This document shows, one piece after another, positions 9,683-18,980 of a stretch of 64,000 nt of DNA. Origin of the DNA: Larkinella knui (lineage in GTDB: Bacteria; Bacteroidota; Bacteroidia; Cytophagales; Spirosomataceae); assembly GCF_003858645.1 (NCBI RefSeq), contig NZ_RQJP01000004.1, positions 744,001 to 808,000 of the forward strand. Direction: 5' to 3'. The notes under the pieces were generated by a model. The model was not told the DNA's origin. It worked only from the letters and a program-made list of their open reading frames with translations, and did not search any database. The position numbers were made by a program, and so were the translations under genes. How positions within the stretch are numbered: the first letter of the stretch is position 1; each line of letters starts with the position of its first letter.

Positions 9683-9925
9683 ATGAAAAAAGGCATCCAT
9701 CCGGAATATAGAGACGTCGTATTCTGGGATCTGACCAGCGATCACAAATTCCTGAGTCGCTCGACCATTCAAACGAAGGAAACCATCGAATTTGAAGGCA
9801 ACACCTACCCCGTTGTGAAAGTCGAAGTAAGTTCGGAATCGCATCCGTTTTATACCGGTAAGAACGTTCTGCTCGATACCGCCGGTCGCGTTGATAAATT
9901 CCTGAAACGGTACGGCAAGAAATAA
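9683..9925 (+). CDS. rpmE2: 50S ribosomal protein L31 type B
   Basis: The 80-residue protein [20 protein letters not shown]... matches type-B L31: it lacks the four zinc-binding cysteines of type A and has the [23 protein letters not shown] stretch that follows. The frame is open upstream to 9593, but the ATG at 9683 gives the canonical N-terminus. In many bacteria the Cys-free form replaces the zinc form when zinc is short; whether a type-A copy exists here is unknown. It stands alone between nrdA (divergent) and an SDR gene, with a strong terminator directly after it. Confidence 0.95.
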   Translation: MKKGIHPEYRDVVFWDLTSDHKFLSRSTIQTKETIEFEGNTYPVVKVEVSSESHPFYTGKNVLLDTAGRVDKFLKRYGKK

Positions 9926-9942
9926 GTCGTATTCATTTCCTG

Positions 9943-9981
9943 AAAAAGCCGCCATCAGACCATTCTGATGGCGGCTTTTTT
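9943..9981 (+). terminator. Intrinsic terminator of rpmE2
   Basis: Arms AAAAAGCCGCCATCAGA (9943-9959) and TCTGATGGCGGCTTTTTT (9964-9981) form a perfect 17-pair stem with a four-base loop and a T run, 17 bases after the stop codon. Confidence 0.95.
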
Positions 9982-10015
9982 CGTTTACTTCCTTACGCGT
10001 AACTTAGCGGGTACT

Positions 10016-10672
10016 ATGAAACTATTGATCCTCGGCGCCACGGGTCGCACGGGCAAAGAATTGCTCGATCAGGCTTTGAAAGCCGGTATTTCCGTCCACG
10101 CACTGGTCCGGGATATCGATAAAGTAAAAATGACGTCCCGAAATCTCAAGCTTTTCGAAAGCAAAAAGCTTGACCGAACGGCGCTCCGGCTCGCCATGCT
10201 CGGCTGCGATGCGGTTTTGAGCACTCTGAACATCTCCCGAACGTCCGAGTTTCCGTGGAGTGGTTTGCGAACGCCGAAGGACTTTCTGTCCAATACGATG
10301 CGCAATGTGCTGGAGGTGGCCAACGAACTGCACATCAAACGCATTATTGTCACCACCGCCTGGGGCGTCAACGAGACCCGGAACGATATTCCGGCCTGGT
10401 TCCGGCTTCTCATCGATTACAGCAACGTGGGCGTCGCCTATCGCGACCACGAGCTTCAGGAGCGTTTGTTAGCCGCTTCGCAAAGCGACTGGACGGTGGT
10501 TCGGCCCGTTGGGCTGACCAATTCCCGGAAGCACAAACAAATCCGGATTACGATCAACAACGAGCCAAAACCAAACCTCACGATCAGCCGATCCAATGTC
10601 GCTAAATTTATGGTTGACATCTATAAAACCGGTGATTACAAGAACGAAGCCGTCACGATTTCGGAGGTGTAG
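10016..10672 (+). CDS. NAD(P)-binding SDR-family protein (NmrA/NAD(P)H-binding type)
   Basis: The 218-residue protein opens with MKLLILGATGRTGKELLDQA, the GxxGxxG-type Rossmann motif of atypical short-chain dehydrogenases, and continues with VHALVRD and a GCDAVLSTL strand. It belongs to the NAD(P)H-binding (PF13460-like) group related to flavin reductases and NmrA regulators; the classical YxxxK pair is not evident. The frame is open from 9968, inside the preceding terminator, so the ATG at 10016 is preferred. It is a single-gene unit. The physiological substrate is not known. Confidence 0.85.
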   Translation: MKLLILGATGRTGKELLDQALKAGISVHALVRDIDKVKMTSRNLKLFESKKLDRTALRLAMLGCDAVLSTLNISRTSEFPWSGLRTPKDFLSNTMRNVLEVANELHIKRIIVTTAWGVNETRNDIPAWFRLLIDYSNVGVAYRDHELQERLLAASQSDWTVVRPVGLTNSRKHKQIRITINNEPKPNLTISRSNVAKFMVDIYKTGDYKNEAVTISEV

Positions 10673-10698
10673 CAGCACGCTAACTCCGGGCATGTCCT

Positions 10699-10850
10699 CC
10701 GTTGTCGCTCGCGTGTCGCGAGTGACTTGTATCCAAAGGGCCTCCGGCCCGCACCCAGCCTTTCCAATAGAAACGTTCTTTCCGGAATACTATGCTTCGG
10801 GCCGGAGGCCCTCCTGATACAGCTCACTCGCGACACGCGAGCGACAACGG
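10699..10850. repeat. Long inverted repeat with 53-base arms
   Basis: Arms 10699-10751 and 10798-10850 pair with about 48 of 53 matches around a 46-base loop. Each arm includes the small perfect palindrome CTCGCGTGTCGCGAG and a GGGCCTCCGGCCC palindrome. GCGACAACGG is repeated once more just outside the right arm. It occupies the gap between two convergent genes (SDR ends 10672, SMP-30 ends 10900). Confidence 0.85.
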
Positions 10851-10899
10851 AACGGGCGACAACGGGGATAACGTCTAATCACTTACCCTCGGATTAGAA

Positions 10900-11778
10900 T
10901 TAGAGTTGCGGGGTAGGTAGGCCTTTGATGCCGGTATTCCTAACCACAAACAGACACCCGGCCAGCGGCTGTTCGGCCAGTTCCTGCTGACTCAACCCGG
11001 TTTTCGCCGAGGTGATGTACAGATCATCCAGCGAATCACCGCCGAACGTGCAGGAGGTAATCCGGGCGGCCGGCAAGTCGATTTGCTGGAGCCGTTCGCC
11101 GGTATTGGGGTTACACCGGGCCACTTTCCAGCCGTCCCACATGCCAATCCAGAGCATGCCTTTTTCGTCGATGGTCATGCCATCGGGAAAACCGTCTTCT
11201 TCCTCAAACTGAATGACCACCCGTTTGTTGGTAATCGTACCGCTGTGTAAATCATAGTCATACGCGACGACCTGCCGGGTGGGCGAGTCGATGTAATACA
11301 ACAACCGGTGGTCGAGGCTCCAGGCCAACCCGTTGGAACAGGTCACATTTTCTACTTTTACCGAAACGGAGTTATCCGCGTTCAGCACGTATAACGCACC
11401 GGCGCCCGGTTCTTCCGAGAGGGCCATCGTTCCGGCCCAAAACCGTCCGGCGGGGTCGCATTTTCCGTCGTTGAACCGGTTTTCCGGTAAATGAACTTCC
11501 GGGTTGGCAATGGGCGTGACGGTTTCGTTTTCCAGCGAAATTTCATGAAAACCGTTCTGAAGAGCGGCAATAAAGTTTCCGGACGACCGCAGCGCGATGG
11601 CTCCCACCATCTGACCGGTTTTAAAAATCCGGTGTTCACCACGACCCGGATCATACGAATGGATTTCGCCCGGCAGAATATCTACCCACAGAATTCGCTT
11701 CTTTTCAGCATCCCAAACCGGACCTTCGCCCAATTGACAGGCATGATCCAATACAACTTCCCACTGGTTATGATTCAT
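10900..11778 (-). CDS. SMP-30/gluconolactonase/LRE-family protein
   Basis: The 292-residue protein is a six-bladed beta-propeller of the SMP-30 family, which hydrolyse sugar lactones with a bound divalent metal. The family's metal-site signatures are visible: LGEGPVWDA (Glu near residue 17), FNDGKCDPAGRFWAGTM, SNGLAWSLDHRLLYYIDS (Asn) and FPDGMTIDEKGMLWIGMWDG (Asp). The frame is open to 11901, but the ATG at 11778 gives the normal N-terminus (MNHNQWEVVLDHACQLGEG). No signal peptide is seen, so it should be cytoplasmic. It is the last gene of the sigma-FecR-SusC-SusD cluster, suggesting that the imported compound is metabolised through a sugar lactone (inference). Confidence 0.9.
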   Translation of the reverse strand: MNHNQWEVVLDHACQLGEGPVWDAEKKRILWVDILPGEIHSYDPGRGEHRIFKTGQMVGAIALRSSGNFIAALQNGFHEISLENETVTPIANPEVHLPENRFNDGKCDPAGRFWAGTMALSEEPGAGALYVLNADNSVSVKVENVTCSNGLAWSLDHRLLYYIDSPTRQVVAYDYDLHSGTITNKRVVIQFEEEDGFPDGMTIDEKGMLWIGMWDGWKVARCNPNTGERLQQIDLPAARITSCTFGGDSLDDLYITSAKTGLSQQELAEQPLAGCLFVVRNTGIKGLPTPQL

Positions 11779-11820
11779 AGCTGCTACTGGCCGATGCCGT
11801 TTTCCGGCATCCTGAATGTA

Positions 11821-11859
11821 AAAATAAAAAGACCCGACCGTCTCACGAACAGCCGGGTC
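11821..11859 (-). terminator. Intrinsic terminator after SusD
   Basis: GACCCGAC (11831-11838) pairs with GCCGGGTC (11852-11859) on either strand with one mismatch; on the minus strand the hairpin is followed by TTTTTATTTT (11830-11821). It lies 43 bases after the SusD stop and before the SMP-30 start. A TAnnTTTG match on the minus strand (TACCTTTG, 11867-11860) overlaps its upstream edge and could restart transcription for the SMP-30 gene. Confidence 0.7.
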
Positions 11860-11901
11860 CAAAGGTACGGATTTGACCCACTTTACAGCTTTTCTGGCCA
11901 A

Positions 11902-13419
11902 TCAGAAACCGGGATTCTGCACTAAATTCCGGTTGTTGTTGATTTCCCGCAACGGTATCGGCAGGAGCAACTGGTTGGCTGTGAACGTCTTCCCATAGAC
12001 CGTCGTGTGGCCGACAAAATCATCCCATTTTTTGGTAATGTCGTTGCGTACTTTCCGGGTCCGGACCATATCGAACCACATTTTGTCCTCGTAGGCCAGC
12101 TCGAAATACCGCTCTGCCCAAACCGCCTGCTCAAATTCATCGACGTTGGTGGTGGTCACCGGAGCCAGTTTGGCCCGCGCCCGGATGTCGTTGAGCGCCT
12201 TCATCGCCTGGGCGTTCGGCTTGCCTTCCGCGCGGTTCGACGCTTCGGCATACATCAGCATGACGTCCGCCAGCCGGTAAATCGTAAAGTTGATGTTCGC
12301 TTTGGCATCGTTGTCAACCGCCTGGACGTCAAAGTACTTGTAAATGTAATAACCGCCCAGATCGAGCCGTTCCCGGCGCGGGTCGCCCAGCGGATAATCC
12401 GACGGATGGCCTTTGTAGAACGTATAATAGAACTGCTTTTCCTGCGTCCGTTTGTCGCCTTTTTCGTAGCTTTCTACAAACTCTTTACGCGGAATCAAGC
12501 CGCCGTATTCGTCGGAATACGAGGCAATACCGCGCAGCGTTGGCAAAATGACCGGCGTCATCCCGTTGTTGCGAATATCCTTCTCGTGCTGCACCTGAAG
12601 AATGAACTCCTTCTGGTTGCGGTTGGCCGGGTTGATCATATCCGTATACTCCGGAAACAGCGTATAGGTACCGTTATCAAGGAGTTCTTTCGAGCGTTTG
12701 GCCGATTCGGTATACGCCGGAAGGCCCGCTTTTACCGGAAAACCGGCGTAGGTCAGGTACACATCCGCCAGAATCGACTTGATGGCCCCCATCGAAATCC
12801 GGCCGCCCGCATCCCGCCAGGGCAGGGTCGATTTCTCGGCTTCCAACAGGTCCGGAATAATGATCTGGTCGTAAATTTCCTTCACCGGCGAGCGGGGAGT
12901 TGCCACATTACCTAATTCAGTAACGAGTGCTGTCAGCTTGGGTACATCACCGAACATCCGCACCAACTGGAAATAATACAACGCCCGCATGGTTCTTACT
13001 TCGGCAATCATGTTGGTTTTGGTGACAGCCGGCAAAGTCGTGATTTCGCCGATTTTCTGGATCGCCAGGTTGGCGCGGGCAATACCGGAGTACATGCCCG
13101 ACCACCAGTTGTCGATGTAAAACGCGTTGGAGGTGTATTCCAGGTTATAAAACTTGAAGGCTTCCGTCTGCGAATTGCCGTCCGCTTTTCCGGTCATGTA
13201 TTCCAGCAGCGACGCATTGTTGCCGCCCCAGCCACCCCCGCCGTTGTTCCAGGTCGTAATGTTCGAATAGGCACCGTCGGCAAAAGCACGGGCAATTTCC
13301 GCACTGGAAACGGGTGATGACGTCGTCAAGGAGCCGGTCGGGTGTTCGGTCAGGAAGTCTTCGCAGGAAGTCAGGGTCAAACCGACGGCCAGTATGGGTA
13401 AAACAAGGAGTTTTTTCAT
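11902..13419 (-). CDS. SusD/RagB-family outer-membrane nutrient-binding lipoprotein
   Basis: The 505-residue product has the lipobox LTLTSC (Cys19) and family segments: TMRALYYFQLVRMFGDVPKL near 140-160, PRSPVKEIYDQII, RLADVMLMYAEASNRAEG and the terminal NNNRNLVQNPGF. It should be the surface lid of the SusC encoded 17 bases upstream. The SusCD pair follows FecR and an ECF sigma gene, so its expression is likely controlled by substrate passage through the SusC receptor. Substrate unknown; the absence of glycosidases in the cluster leaves a small sugar or sugar acid as a possibility. Confidence 0.95.
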   Translation of the reverse strand: MKKLLVLPILAVGLTLTSCEDFLTEHPTGSLTTSSPVSSAEIARAFADGAYSNITTWNNGGGGWGGNNASLLEYMTGKADGNSQTEAFKFYNLEYTSNAFYIDNWWSGMYSGIARANLAIQKIGEITTLPAVTKTNMIAEVRTMRALYYFQLVRMFGDVPKLTALVTELGNVATPRSPVKEIYDQIIIPDLLEAEKSTLPWRDAGGRISMGAIKSILADVYLTYAGFPVKAGLPAYTESAKRSKELLDNGTYTLFPEYTDMINPANRNQKEFILQVQHEKDIRNNGMTPVILPTLRGIASYSDEYGGLIPRKEFVESYEKGDKRTQEKQFYYTFYKGHPSDYPLGDPRRERLDLGGYYIYKYFDVQAVDNDAKANINFTIYRLADVMLMYAEASNRAEGKPNAQAMKALNDIRARAKLAPVTTTNVDEFEQAVWAERYFELAYEDKMWFDMVRTRKVRNDITKKWDDFVGHTTVYGKTFTANQLLLPIPLREINNNRNLVQNPGF

Positions 13420-13436
13420 GGTTGTAAGGTTGAGAC

Positions 13437-16400
13437 TTAAAAGGTCACATTCAGGCCCAGGTTAAACGTGCGGGGACGGGGATACTGGAAAAATTCCATG
13501 TTGGCCACCAGCTGTCCGCCAAAACCCGTCAGCGCTTCGGGGTCATAGCCGGAATACTTGTCGATCAGGAAGAAATTCTGCGCACTGGCGTAAACCCGCA
13601 ACCGCTGGAAGTTCACTTTGCCAAATTTCGTTGGAAGTGAATACCCCAAAACGATGTTCTGGCCGCGAATGAACGAGCCGTCTTCCATCCACCAGTCGTC
13701 CATGTGGGTCGAGTAGCCCGCGTTGTAGTGGCGGATTTCGGCAATCATGCTGTTCTGATTCTCGGGCGTCCAGGCACCCAGAACCGTCCGTGAGCTGCTG
13801 GCGATGGCCTGGCGGTCTTCCACGGAGTGCTTGGTGGCATTGACGGTGTTGACGCCCATCACAAACCGGATATCGAACGACAGATCGAACTTGCCCAACT
13901 GGAAGGTGTTGCCAATGTTCATCGTCCATTTCGGGTACGACCGTCCGATAATGGTTTCATCCTGCGCGTCGATCTTGCCGTCGTTGTTCAAATCGGCCCA
14001 TTTCAGATCACCCGGCCGTTTGTTGTATTTAGCGGCCAGATCAGCCTCGTTCGTTCCGAAAACACCCAGCCGTTTGTAGCCCCAGATCGTACCGATCGGA
14101 TAGCCAATACGCAGGATGTTGGTGTTGCCCAGGAAGTTGGGGCCGGGAAAAATGTCGTCACCGTTGACACCCAGCTTCAGAATTTTATTCTTGTTGGTCG
14201 AAAAGGCAATATTCGTCGACCAGTTGAACTTGTTGGTGCTGATGTTGCGGGTATTGATTCCCAGCTCAAACCCCTTGTTCTCGACCGAACCGATATTTTG
14301 CGTTACCGTGCTCAAACCCGTCGACCACGGAATGGGCGCATTCAGCAACAGGTCTTTCGTGATTTTGTGGTAATAATCGACCGTCAGATCGATCCGGTTG
14401 TTGAACAAACCGATGTCGGCGCCAACGTCCAGCTGGTTGGTGTATTCCCAGCGCAGATCGGGATTCCCGAACGAACTCCGCCAGATCCCGGTGGAACGAA
14501 CACCGCCCAGCAACACGGTTCCCGTTCCGAGGAATTGCTGGGAAGCGTACTGGCCAATTTCCTGGTTACCGGTTTTTCCGTAGCTCGCCCGGATTTTCAG
14601 GTTCGACAGCCAGGCGGTGGATTTCAGGAACTCTTCCTGTGACAGGTTCCAGGCAACGGCTGCCGAGGGGAAAAACGCGTACTTGTTGTTGACCCCGAAT
14701 TTGGACGAACCATCGTACCGGCCCGTGACCGTGAATAAATACCGGTCTTTGAAGTTGTAGTTCAACCGGCCAAAATAGGAGTTCAGCGACCATTCGCCAT
14801 CACCGGACGACGGCGTTTGCAGGCTGGTTCCAACGCCGAGGTTGTGGTAGCCCCAGAAATCATCGATGAAATTCTGCGACGATGCGGTGTAGTTTTCGTA
14901 ATGCCGCTCCTGCCACGACAAACCCGCCAGGGCCGAAACCGTGTGGTCGCCGTAGGTTTTGTTCCAGTTCAGGTAATTTTCAAACTGCCAGTACGCTTCC
15001 TGATTCGTGCTGATCTCGGCCACGCCTTTCTGATCGGCCGACAGTGCGTTCAGGTCACGACCGGAATAGAAATTCCGCTTGTAGAACAGCAGGTCGTAGC
15101 CAAAATTGGTCCGCAAAGTCAGGTTTGGCGTGAAGTTGATCAACGAATAAATCTGTCCCAGCATCTGCGTATTGTAGTTAAACCGCTGGCGTTGCTCGGT
15201 GATCCGGACCGGGTTTTCGCCCCCTTCCATACCGGGCCAGTCCTTGTTGCGGCCCCAGCTTCCGTCGGGGTAGTTGATGGGCAGAATCGGCAGCGCTTCC
15301 ATCACCATCCGCGGAACGTTCAACCCGCCGGAAGCGTCGTCGGCTTCTTTCTGGCTGGATTTATTGAGGAAAATACTGCCGCCGAATTTCAGCCATTTGT
15401 TCACCTGGTTGTCCAGCGTAAACTTGGCCGAATACCGCTTATACCAGGAATTGATCATCAAACCACCCTGATCGGTGTAGCCCAGCGAAACACTGTACGA
15501 CGTTTTATCCGTACCGCCCCGAACGCCCAGTTCGTGGTTCTGAGCACCCGTTGGCCTATAAACTTCCCGTTCCCAGTCCGTATTGTACAGCGGTTTTCCG
15601 CTGGCGTCGAACAGTTTCGGGAAGTTTTTCGGGTCATTGCGGACAAATTTTCCGCTGGCAAAACCGGCCGGATCATATTTGGCCGCGTTGTCGAACGCCT
15701 TGTTGTAGACGGACATGAACTCATCCGCGCTCAACGTGCCCAGATACCGGGCGGGCGTGATAAGCGAACCCCAGGCGTCGTAGGAGACCTGAGTCGCCCC
15801 CGACTTGCCGCGTTTGGTCGAAATAATGATCACCCCGTTGGCACCCCGCGCTCCGTAGATTGCCGTGGCCGAAGCATCTTTCAGCACTTCCAGCGACTCG
15901 ATATCGTTGGGGTTCAGCAAGTTGGCGTTTGTGACGCCGATAATTCCGTCGACCACATAGAGCGGCTCCAGACTCGAGTTGATGGAGCCCACCCCGCGAA
16001 TCCGAACGCGGGGCTGATACCCCGGTGCCGACGAGTTGACGGCGACATCAACGCCGGGAATGCGGCCCTGCAACGATTGGGCCACGTTGTTCGCCTGACG
16101 GTCCAGCAGTTTCTCGCCCTTGATGGCCGCCACCGAACCGGTCAGGTCACTTTTCCGAACCGTTCCGTAACCGATAACCACTACTTCGTCGAGGTTGCGG
16201 TTATCGACCTCCATCGTCACCGTGATGTTGCTGCGGTTTCCAACGGCCACTTCCTGTTTTATATACCCGATCGAGCTGAAAACCAGCGTGGCATTGCCGT
16301 CCGTAACATCCAGTTGAAAAGCCCCGTTGGCGTCGGTGTTGGTTCCGCGGCTGGTGCCTTTCTCCACGACGTTGACGCCCGGCAGGGGATTCCCGCTGGC

Positions 16401-16862
16401 TTCTTTAATCACCCCGCGCACTGTAAAGACCACAGCCTGGGGCTGCTTTGCTTCCGCTGAACCACCGGCAGAAGCCGCTGCGGGCTCAGTTGCCGGGGTT
16501 TCCGTTCGGGATAAAAGAATCTGATTGTTAACCAGTTCGTACGAAATACCCAGGGGCATCAGCAATTTATCCAGCACGTCGGCCAGGCGACCACCGTTCG
16601 ACTGGAAGCTAACCCGCTGATCCTGAATGATTCGACTACTGTACACAAATTTGATGTTGGTCTTGCGTTCAAGTTGCATCAATGCTTCGCGCAAGGTTAC
16701 GTTTTCAACTTTCAGAGCTACTTTTCGGCTCAGCTCGTCCTGGCTGAGTCTGGTTCCGGCAAACGACACGGATGACAATACCACCACCAAAAACAGTTGG
16801 ACGAACACCAGCCGCAAGGGTGATGCCATGCCGCCTGGTGGGGAGTAAAATTGATTGTTCAT
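13437..16862 (-). CDS. SusC/RagA-family TonB-dependent receptor with signalling (STN) domain
   Basis: The 1141-residue protein carries, in order: a signal peptide after MNNQFYSPPGG, an STN domain (about 50-125: VENVTLREALMQLERKTNIK) used for trans-envelope signalling to FecR, a CarboxypepD_reg-like beta-sandwich (GNPLPGVNVVEKGTSRGTNT), a SusC signature and plug (VVIGYGTVRKSDLTGSV; YGARGANGVIIISTKRG) and a 22-strand-type barrel ending GLNVTF. The open frame extends to 16973, but the ATG at 16862 places the signal peptide correctly. The STN domain fits the adjacent FecR and sigma genes: ligand binding outside would release the sigma factor to transcribe the operon. Confidence 0.95.
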   Translation of the reverse strand: MNNQFYSPPGGMASPLRLVFVQLFLVVVLSSVSFAGTRLSQDELSRKVALKVENVTLREALMQLERKTNIKFVYSSRIIQDQRVSFQSNGGRLADVLDKLLMPLGISYELVNNQILLSRTETPATEPAAASAGGSAEAKQPQAVVFTVRGVIKEASGNPLPGVNVVEKGTSRGTNTDANGAFQLDVTDGNATLVFSSIGYIKQEVAVGNRSNITVTMEVDNRNLDEVVVIGYGTVRKSDLTGSVAAIKGEKLLDRQANNVAQSLQGRIPGVDVAVNSSAPGYQPRVRIRGVGSINSSLEPLYVVDGIIGVTNANLLNPNDIESLEVLKDASATAIYGARGANGVIIISTKRGKSGATQVSYDAWGSLITPARYLGTLSADEFMSVYNKAFDNAAKYDPAGFASGKFVRNDPKNFPKLFDASGKPLYNTDWEREVYRPTGAQNHELGVRGGTDKTSYSVSLGYTDQGGLMINSWYKRYSAKFTLDNQVNKWLKFGGSIFLNKSSQKEADDASGGLNVPRMVMEALPILPINYPDGSWGRNKDWPGMEGGENPVRITEQRQRFNYNTQMLGQIYSLINFTPNLTLRTNFGYDLLFYKRNFYSGRDLNALSADQKGVAEISTNQEAYWQFENYLNWNKTYGDHTVSALAGLSWQERHYENYTASSQNFIDDFWGYHNLGVGTSLQTPSSGDGEWSLNSYFGRLNYNFKDRYLFTVTGRYDGSSKFGVNNKYAFFPSAAVAWNLSQEEFLKSTAWLSNLKIRASYGKTGNQEIGQYASQQFLGTGTVLLGGVRSTGIWRSSFGNPDLRWEYTNQLDVGADIGLFNNRIDLTVDYYHKITKDLLLNAPIPWSTGLSTVTQNIGSVENKGFELGINTRNISTNKFNWSTNIAFSTNKNKILKLGVNGDDIFPGPNFLGNTNILRIGYPIGTIWGYKRLGVFGTNEADLAAKYNKRPGDLKWADLNNDGKIDAQDETIIGRSYPKWTMNIGNTFQLGKFDLSFDIRFVMGVNTVNATKHSVEDRQAIASSSRTVLGAWTPENQNSMIAEIRHYNAGYSTHMDDWWMEDGSFIRGQNIVLGYSLPTKFGKVNFQRLRVYASAQNFFLIDKYSGYDPEALTGFGGQLVANMEFFQYPRPRTFNLGLNVTF

Positions 16863-16914
16863 AGCAGTATAGTGTGAAACAGGTTTAAAAAATGGATAGA
16901 TAGAAGGTGCGTAA

Positions 16915-17925
16915 TCAAGGGCAACCCAGGCCATCGAGTTCGATTTCCTGGCCAGTAAGCGTATACGATGCATCGGTAGATTTACAAAGTAGATTCAGGA
17001 TGACGGGCAGGCGCATGTTGGTAAAATCGGCCCGTAGCTTGCAGCGCTCGAGTGCCGGATTGCGAAACGTAATCCGGACTCCGAACGTATCTTCCAGCGC
17101 ATCGGCCACCTGCCGGAGCGAAGCCCATTCGAAGGCAATCGTGGTGGGTTCCCAGAGCCTGGGTTTTGCCGAACGGGGCAGACCGGTTTTGGCGAGTGAT
17201 TCGGCTTTCGGGTTAAATACCGCCTGCTGGCGGGCCGTCAGCAAAACCGCCTTCTGATTGGCGACACTGACGGCCACTTGTCCCGTGACAACCGACACCT
17301 CAAACCGGGGGCTGTTGCGATACGCCCGAACGTTGAAGGTCGTACCCAGCACCTCCGTTTTGAGCTTTCCCGACCGAATTACGAACGGACGGGCCGTGTC
17401 CCGGCGAACCTCGAAGAACGCTTCACCTTCCAGATGGACGGTGCGGATCGACCGGGCGAATGGGTTCGGATACTGTATTTTTGTGGCCGGGTTCAGCCAA
17501 ACCACGCTTCCATCGGCTAGCTCATGACGCAGAATCGTTTTGCCTTTGTTTTCCAGGGTAGCCAGTTTCGAAATTGCCAAACTGCCCAAGGCCGGTTTTT
17601 CGGCGGTTTCAACGCGCTGAAATGGCCAGATCCCCACGGTCAAAAGCAGCAGCGTTGCGGCCACGCCACTGAGCGCCCAGAACCAGTTTCGGCCAAAGGG
17701 CAGCATCCGCACCGGACGGGGTTCGGCCTCTTCGATGCGTCGGCGAATTTGCTGTAGAACTTTTCGGGCGTAGTCCGGGTGCTGGGTTTGCGGATGTTGC
17801 CGGGCCAGATCCTGTCGGTTTTCAAACGAGTCATACCAGCGTTCTACCAGCCGGGCTTCATCGGGCGAACAACGACCGGAGCGGTATTTTTCCAGTAAGT
17901 CAGGCGAAGGGTGGTCGTTGTCCAT
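16915..17925 (-). CDS. FecR-family anti-sigma factor
   Basis: The 336-residue protein has an N-terminal cytosolic sigma-binding region (about 1-80), one transmembrane helix (WFWALSGVAATLLLLTVGIW, about 82-101), a periplasmic FecR beta-domain (LADGSVVWLNPATKIQYP; VHLEGEAFFEVRRD; VLGTTFNVRAY) and a C-terminal DUF4974-type STN-like domain (ALEDTFGVRITFRNPALE). It would hold the ECF sigma encoded just upstream inactive until the SusC receptor signals. Both neighbours are on the same strand, completing a sigma-FecR-SusC relay. Confidence 0.95.
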   Translation of the reverse strand: MDNDHPSPDLLEKYRSGRCSPDEARLVERWYDSFENRQDLARQHPQTQHPDYARKVLQQIRRRIEEAEPRPVRMLPFGRNWFWALSGVAATLLLLTVGIWPFQRVETAEKPALGSLAISKLATLENKGKTILRHELADGSVVWLNPATKIQYPNPFARSIRTVHLEGEAFFEVRRDTARPFVIRSGKLKTEVLGTTFNVRAYRNSPRFEVSVVTGQVAVSVANQKAVLLTARQQAVFNPKAESLAKTGLPRSAKPRLWEPTTIAFEWASLRQVADALEDTFGVRITFRNPALERCKLRADFTNMRLPVILNLLCKSTDASYTLTGQEIELDGLGCP

Positions 17926-18062
17926 TCTGTTCAGGATGCTAGATTAGGATGGAAAAATCCAATCAATTTCCCTTAAGACGAACAAGTGAGATGAAAACCT
18001 TAGTCGATTTTGTTATTTTTTTAAAAAAATTAGAAAATTTGACGAGGTCCTTTCAGTCTCCT

Positions 18063-18650
18063 TCAAAACGAAACTAACAGTGCCACCGCCACCGCCGAAT
18101 ACTCTTTCAGCAAATACCGCAGCGTTTGTTGCGCTTTGAGCAGGTGGCTCTCCACGGTTTTAGGGGCGATTTGGAGCTGATCGGCGATTTCGGCAACGGA
18201 TTGACCCTTTTGATGAAGCGCATAGACCTGGCGGCATTTTTCCGGCAACTGCCCAACGGTCGATTCGTAAGCCTGCTGTAAATCAGTGTATAAGATGTGC
18301 TGCTCGGTGGCGTTGATAATCTGGCGGTCGGGCTGCGCCAGCATTTCGGCCGCGAAACCATCCTGCCGAGCCTGCGCCCGAAACCAGTCGATGACGGCAT
18401 TACGGAGCAACGTTTGGAGGTAACTTTCGGGATTTTTCAACTCCGGGAGCCTATGCCGCTTCAACCAGAGATTCACAAACAATTCCTGAACAATTTCTTC
18501 CGTCATCTCCCGATCCTGAAGCCGTTTGAAGGCGGTGTTCGACAACTTCAGAAAATACCGGGTGTAAATTTCTTCAAAAGCCTGCGGGTCGTCGTGCTGC
18601 ATTCGCTGAAACAACCCACTATCATCTAGGGTCTGGTAATATCGTTTCAT
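18063..18650 (-). CDS. ECF RNA polymerase sigma factor (Bacteroides-expansion type)
   Basis: The 195-residue protein has region 2 (QAFEEIYTRYFLKLSNTAF ... EEIVQELFVNLWLKR, about 22-65) and region 4 (LPEKCRQVYALHQKGQSV, then a helix-turn-helix with AEIADQLQIAPKTVESHL, about 130-180). The open frame runs up to 18698; ATG at 18650 (MKRYYQTLDD) is the more usual N-terminus. It ends in a hydrophobic tail, AVAVALLVSF. With FecR next to it, it is predicted to activate the SusCD operon below. No exact TAnnTTTG box was found upstream. Confidence 0.93.
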   Translation of the reverse strand: MKRYYQTLDDSGLFQRMQHDDPQAFEEIYTRYFLKLSNTAFKRLQDREMTEEIVQELFVNLWLKRHRLPELKNPESYLQTLLRNAVIDWFRAQARQDGFAAEMLAQPDRQIINATEQHILYTDLQQAYESTVGQLPEKCRQVYALHQKGQSVAEIADQLQIAPKTVESHLLKAQQTLRYLLKEYSAVAVALLVSF

Positions 18651-18840
18651 CGTCGAGTCATTAGCATAGGTTGGCATGGCACTAAAATTGAACGCCAAAA
18701 TATAATTTTTTTCAGTAATACTACTACCATTTTAATAAGAAAAGGGGATGAAATCGGGCTGGATGGGCAGAAAATCCGGTCGGCCCGGCACTTTTTCGTC
18801 GGCTTCACTACGCCCGTAATAAAGCCACAAATGCGCTGAT

Positions 18841-18855
18841 TAACAGGCACTGTTA
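18841..18855. promoter_or_regulatory. Operator-like palindrome between sigma and NCS1 genes
   Basis: TAACAG-GCA-CTGTTA is a perfect 6-base inverted repeat with a 3-base centre in the divergent intergenic region. It is a plausible regulator site for the permease-preTA genes starting at 18981 but nothing identifies the regulator. Confidence 0.35.
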
Positions 18856-18980
18856 AAAGCTGCCGGGACCTTTTTTGTAGCCAGAAACCGGCGTTATTTC
18901 GAAATTGGTAATTCGGTGCATTCTGTTTAACTTACCGCTTCTGAGTCTGCCTGCACTACGTTCAAACCCACCAATACCTT

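Noticed and set aside
11860-11867. TACCTTTG (minus strand) as a sure promoter for the SMP-30 gene
   Set aside because: It overlaps the edge of the SusD terminator and lacks a -33 partner; mentioned only as a possibility.
14817-16460. A 547-codon open frame on the plus strand opposite the SusC gene
   Set aside because: It mirrors the SusC codons, has Arg/Val-rich low-information sequence and no ribosome site or domain; SusC on the other strand is certain.
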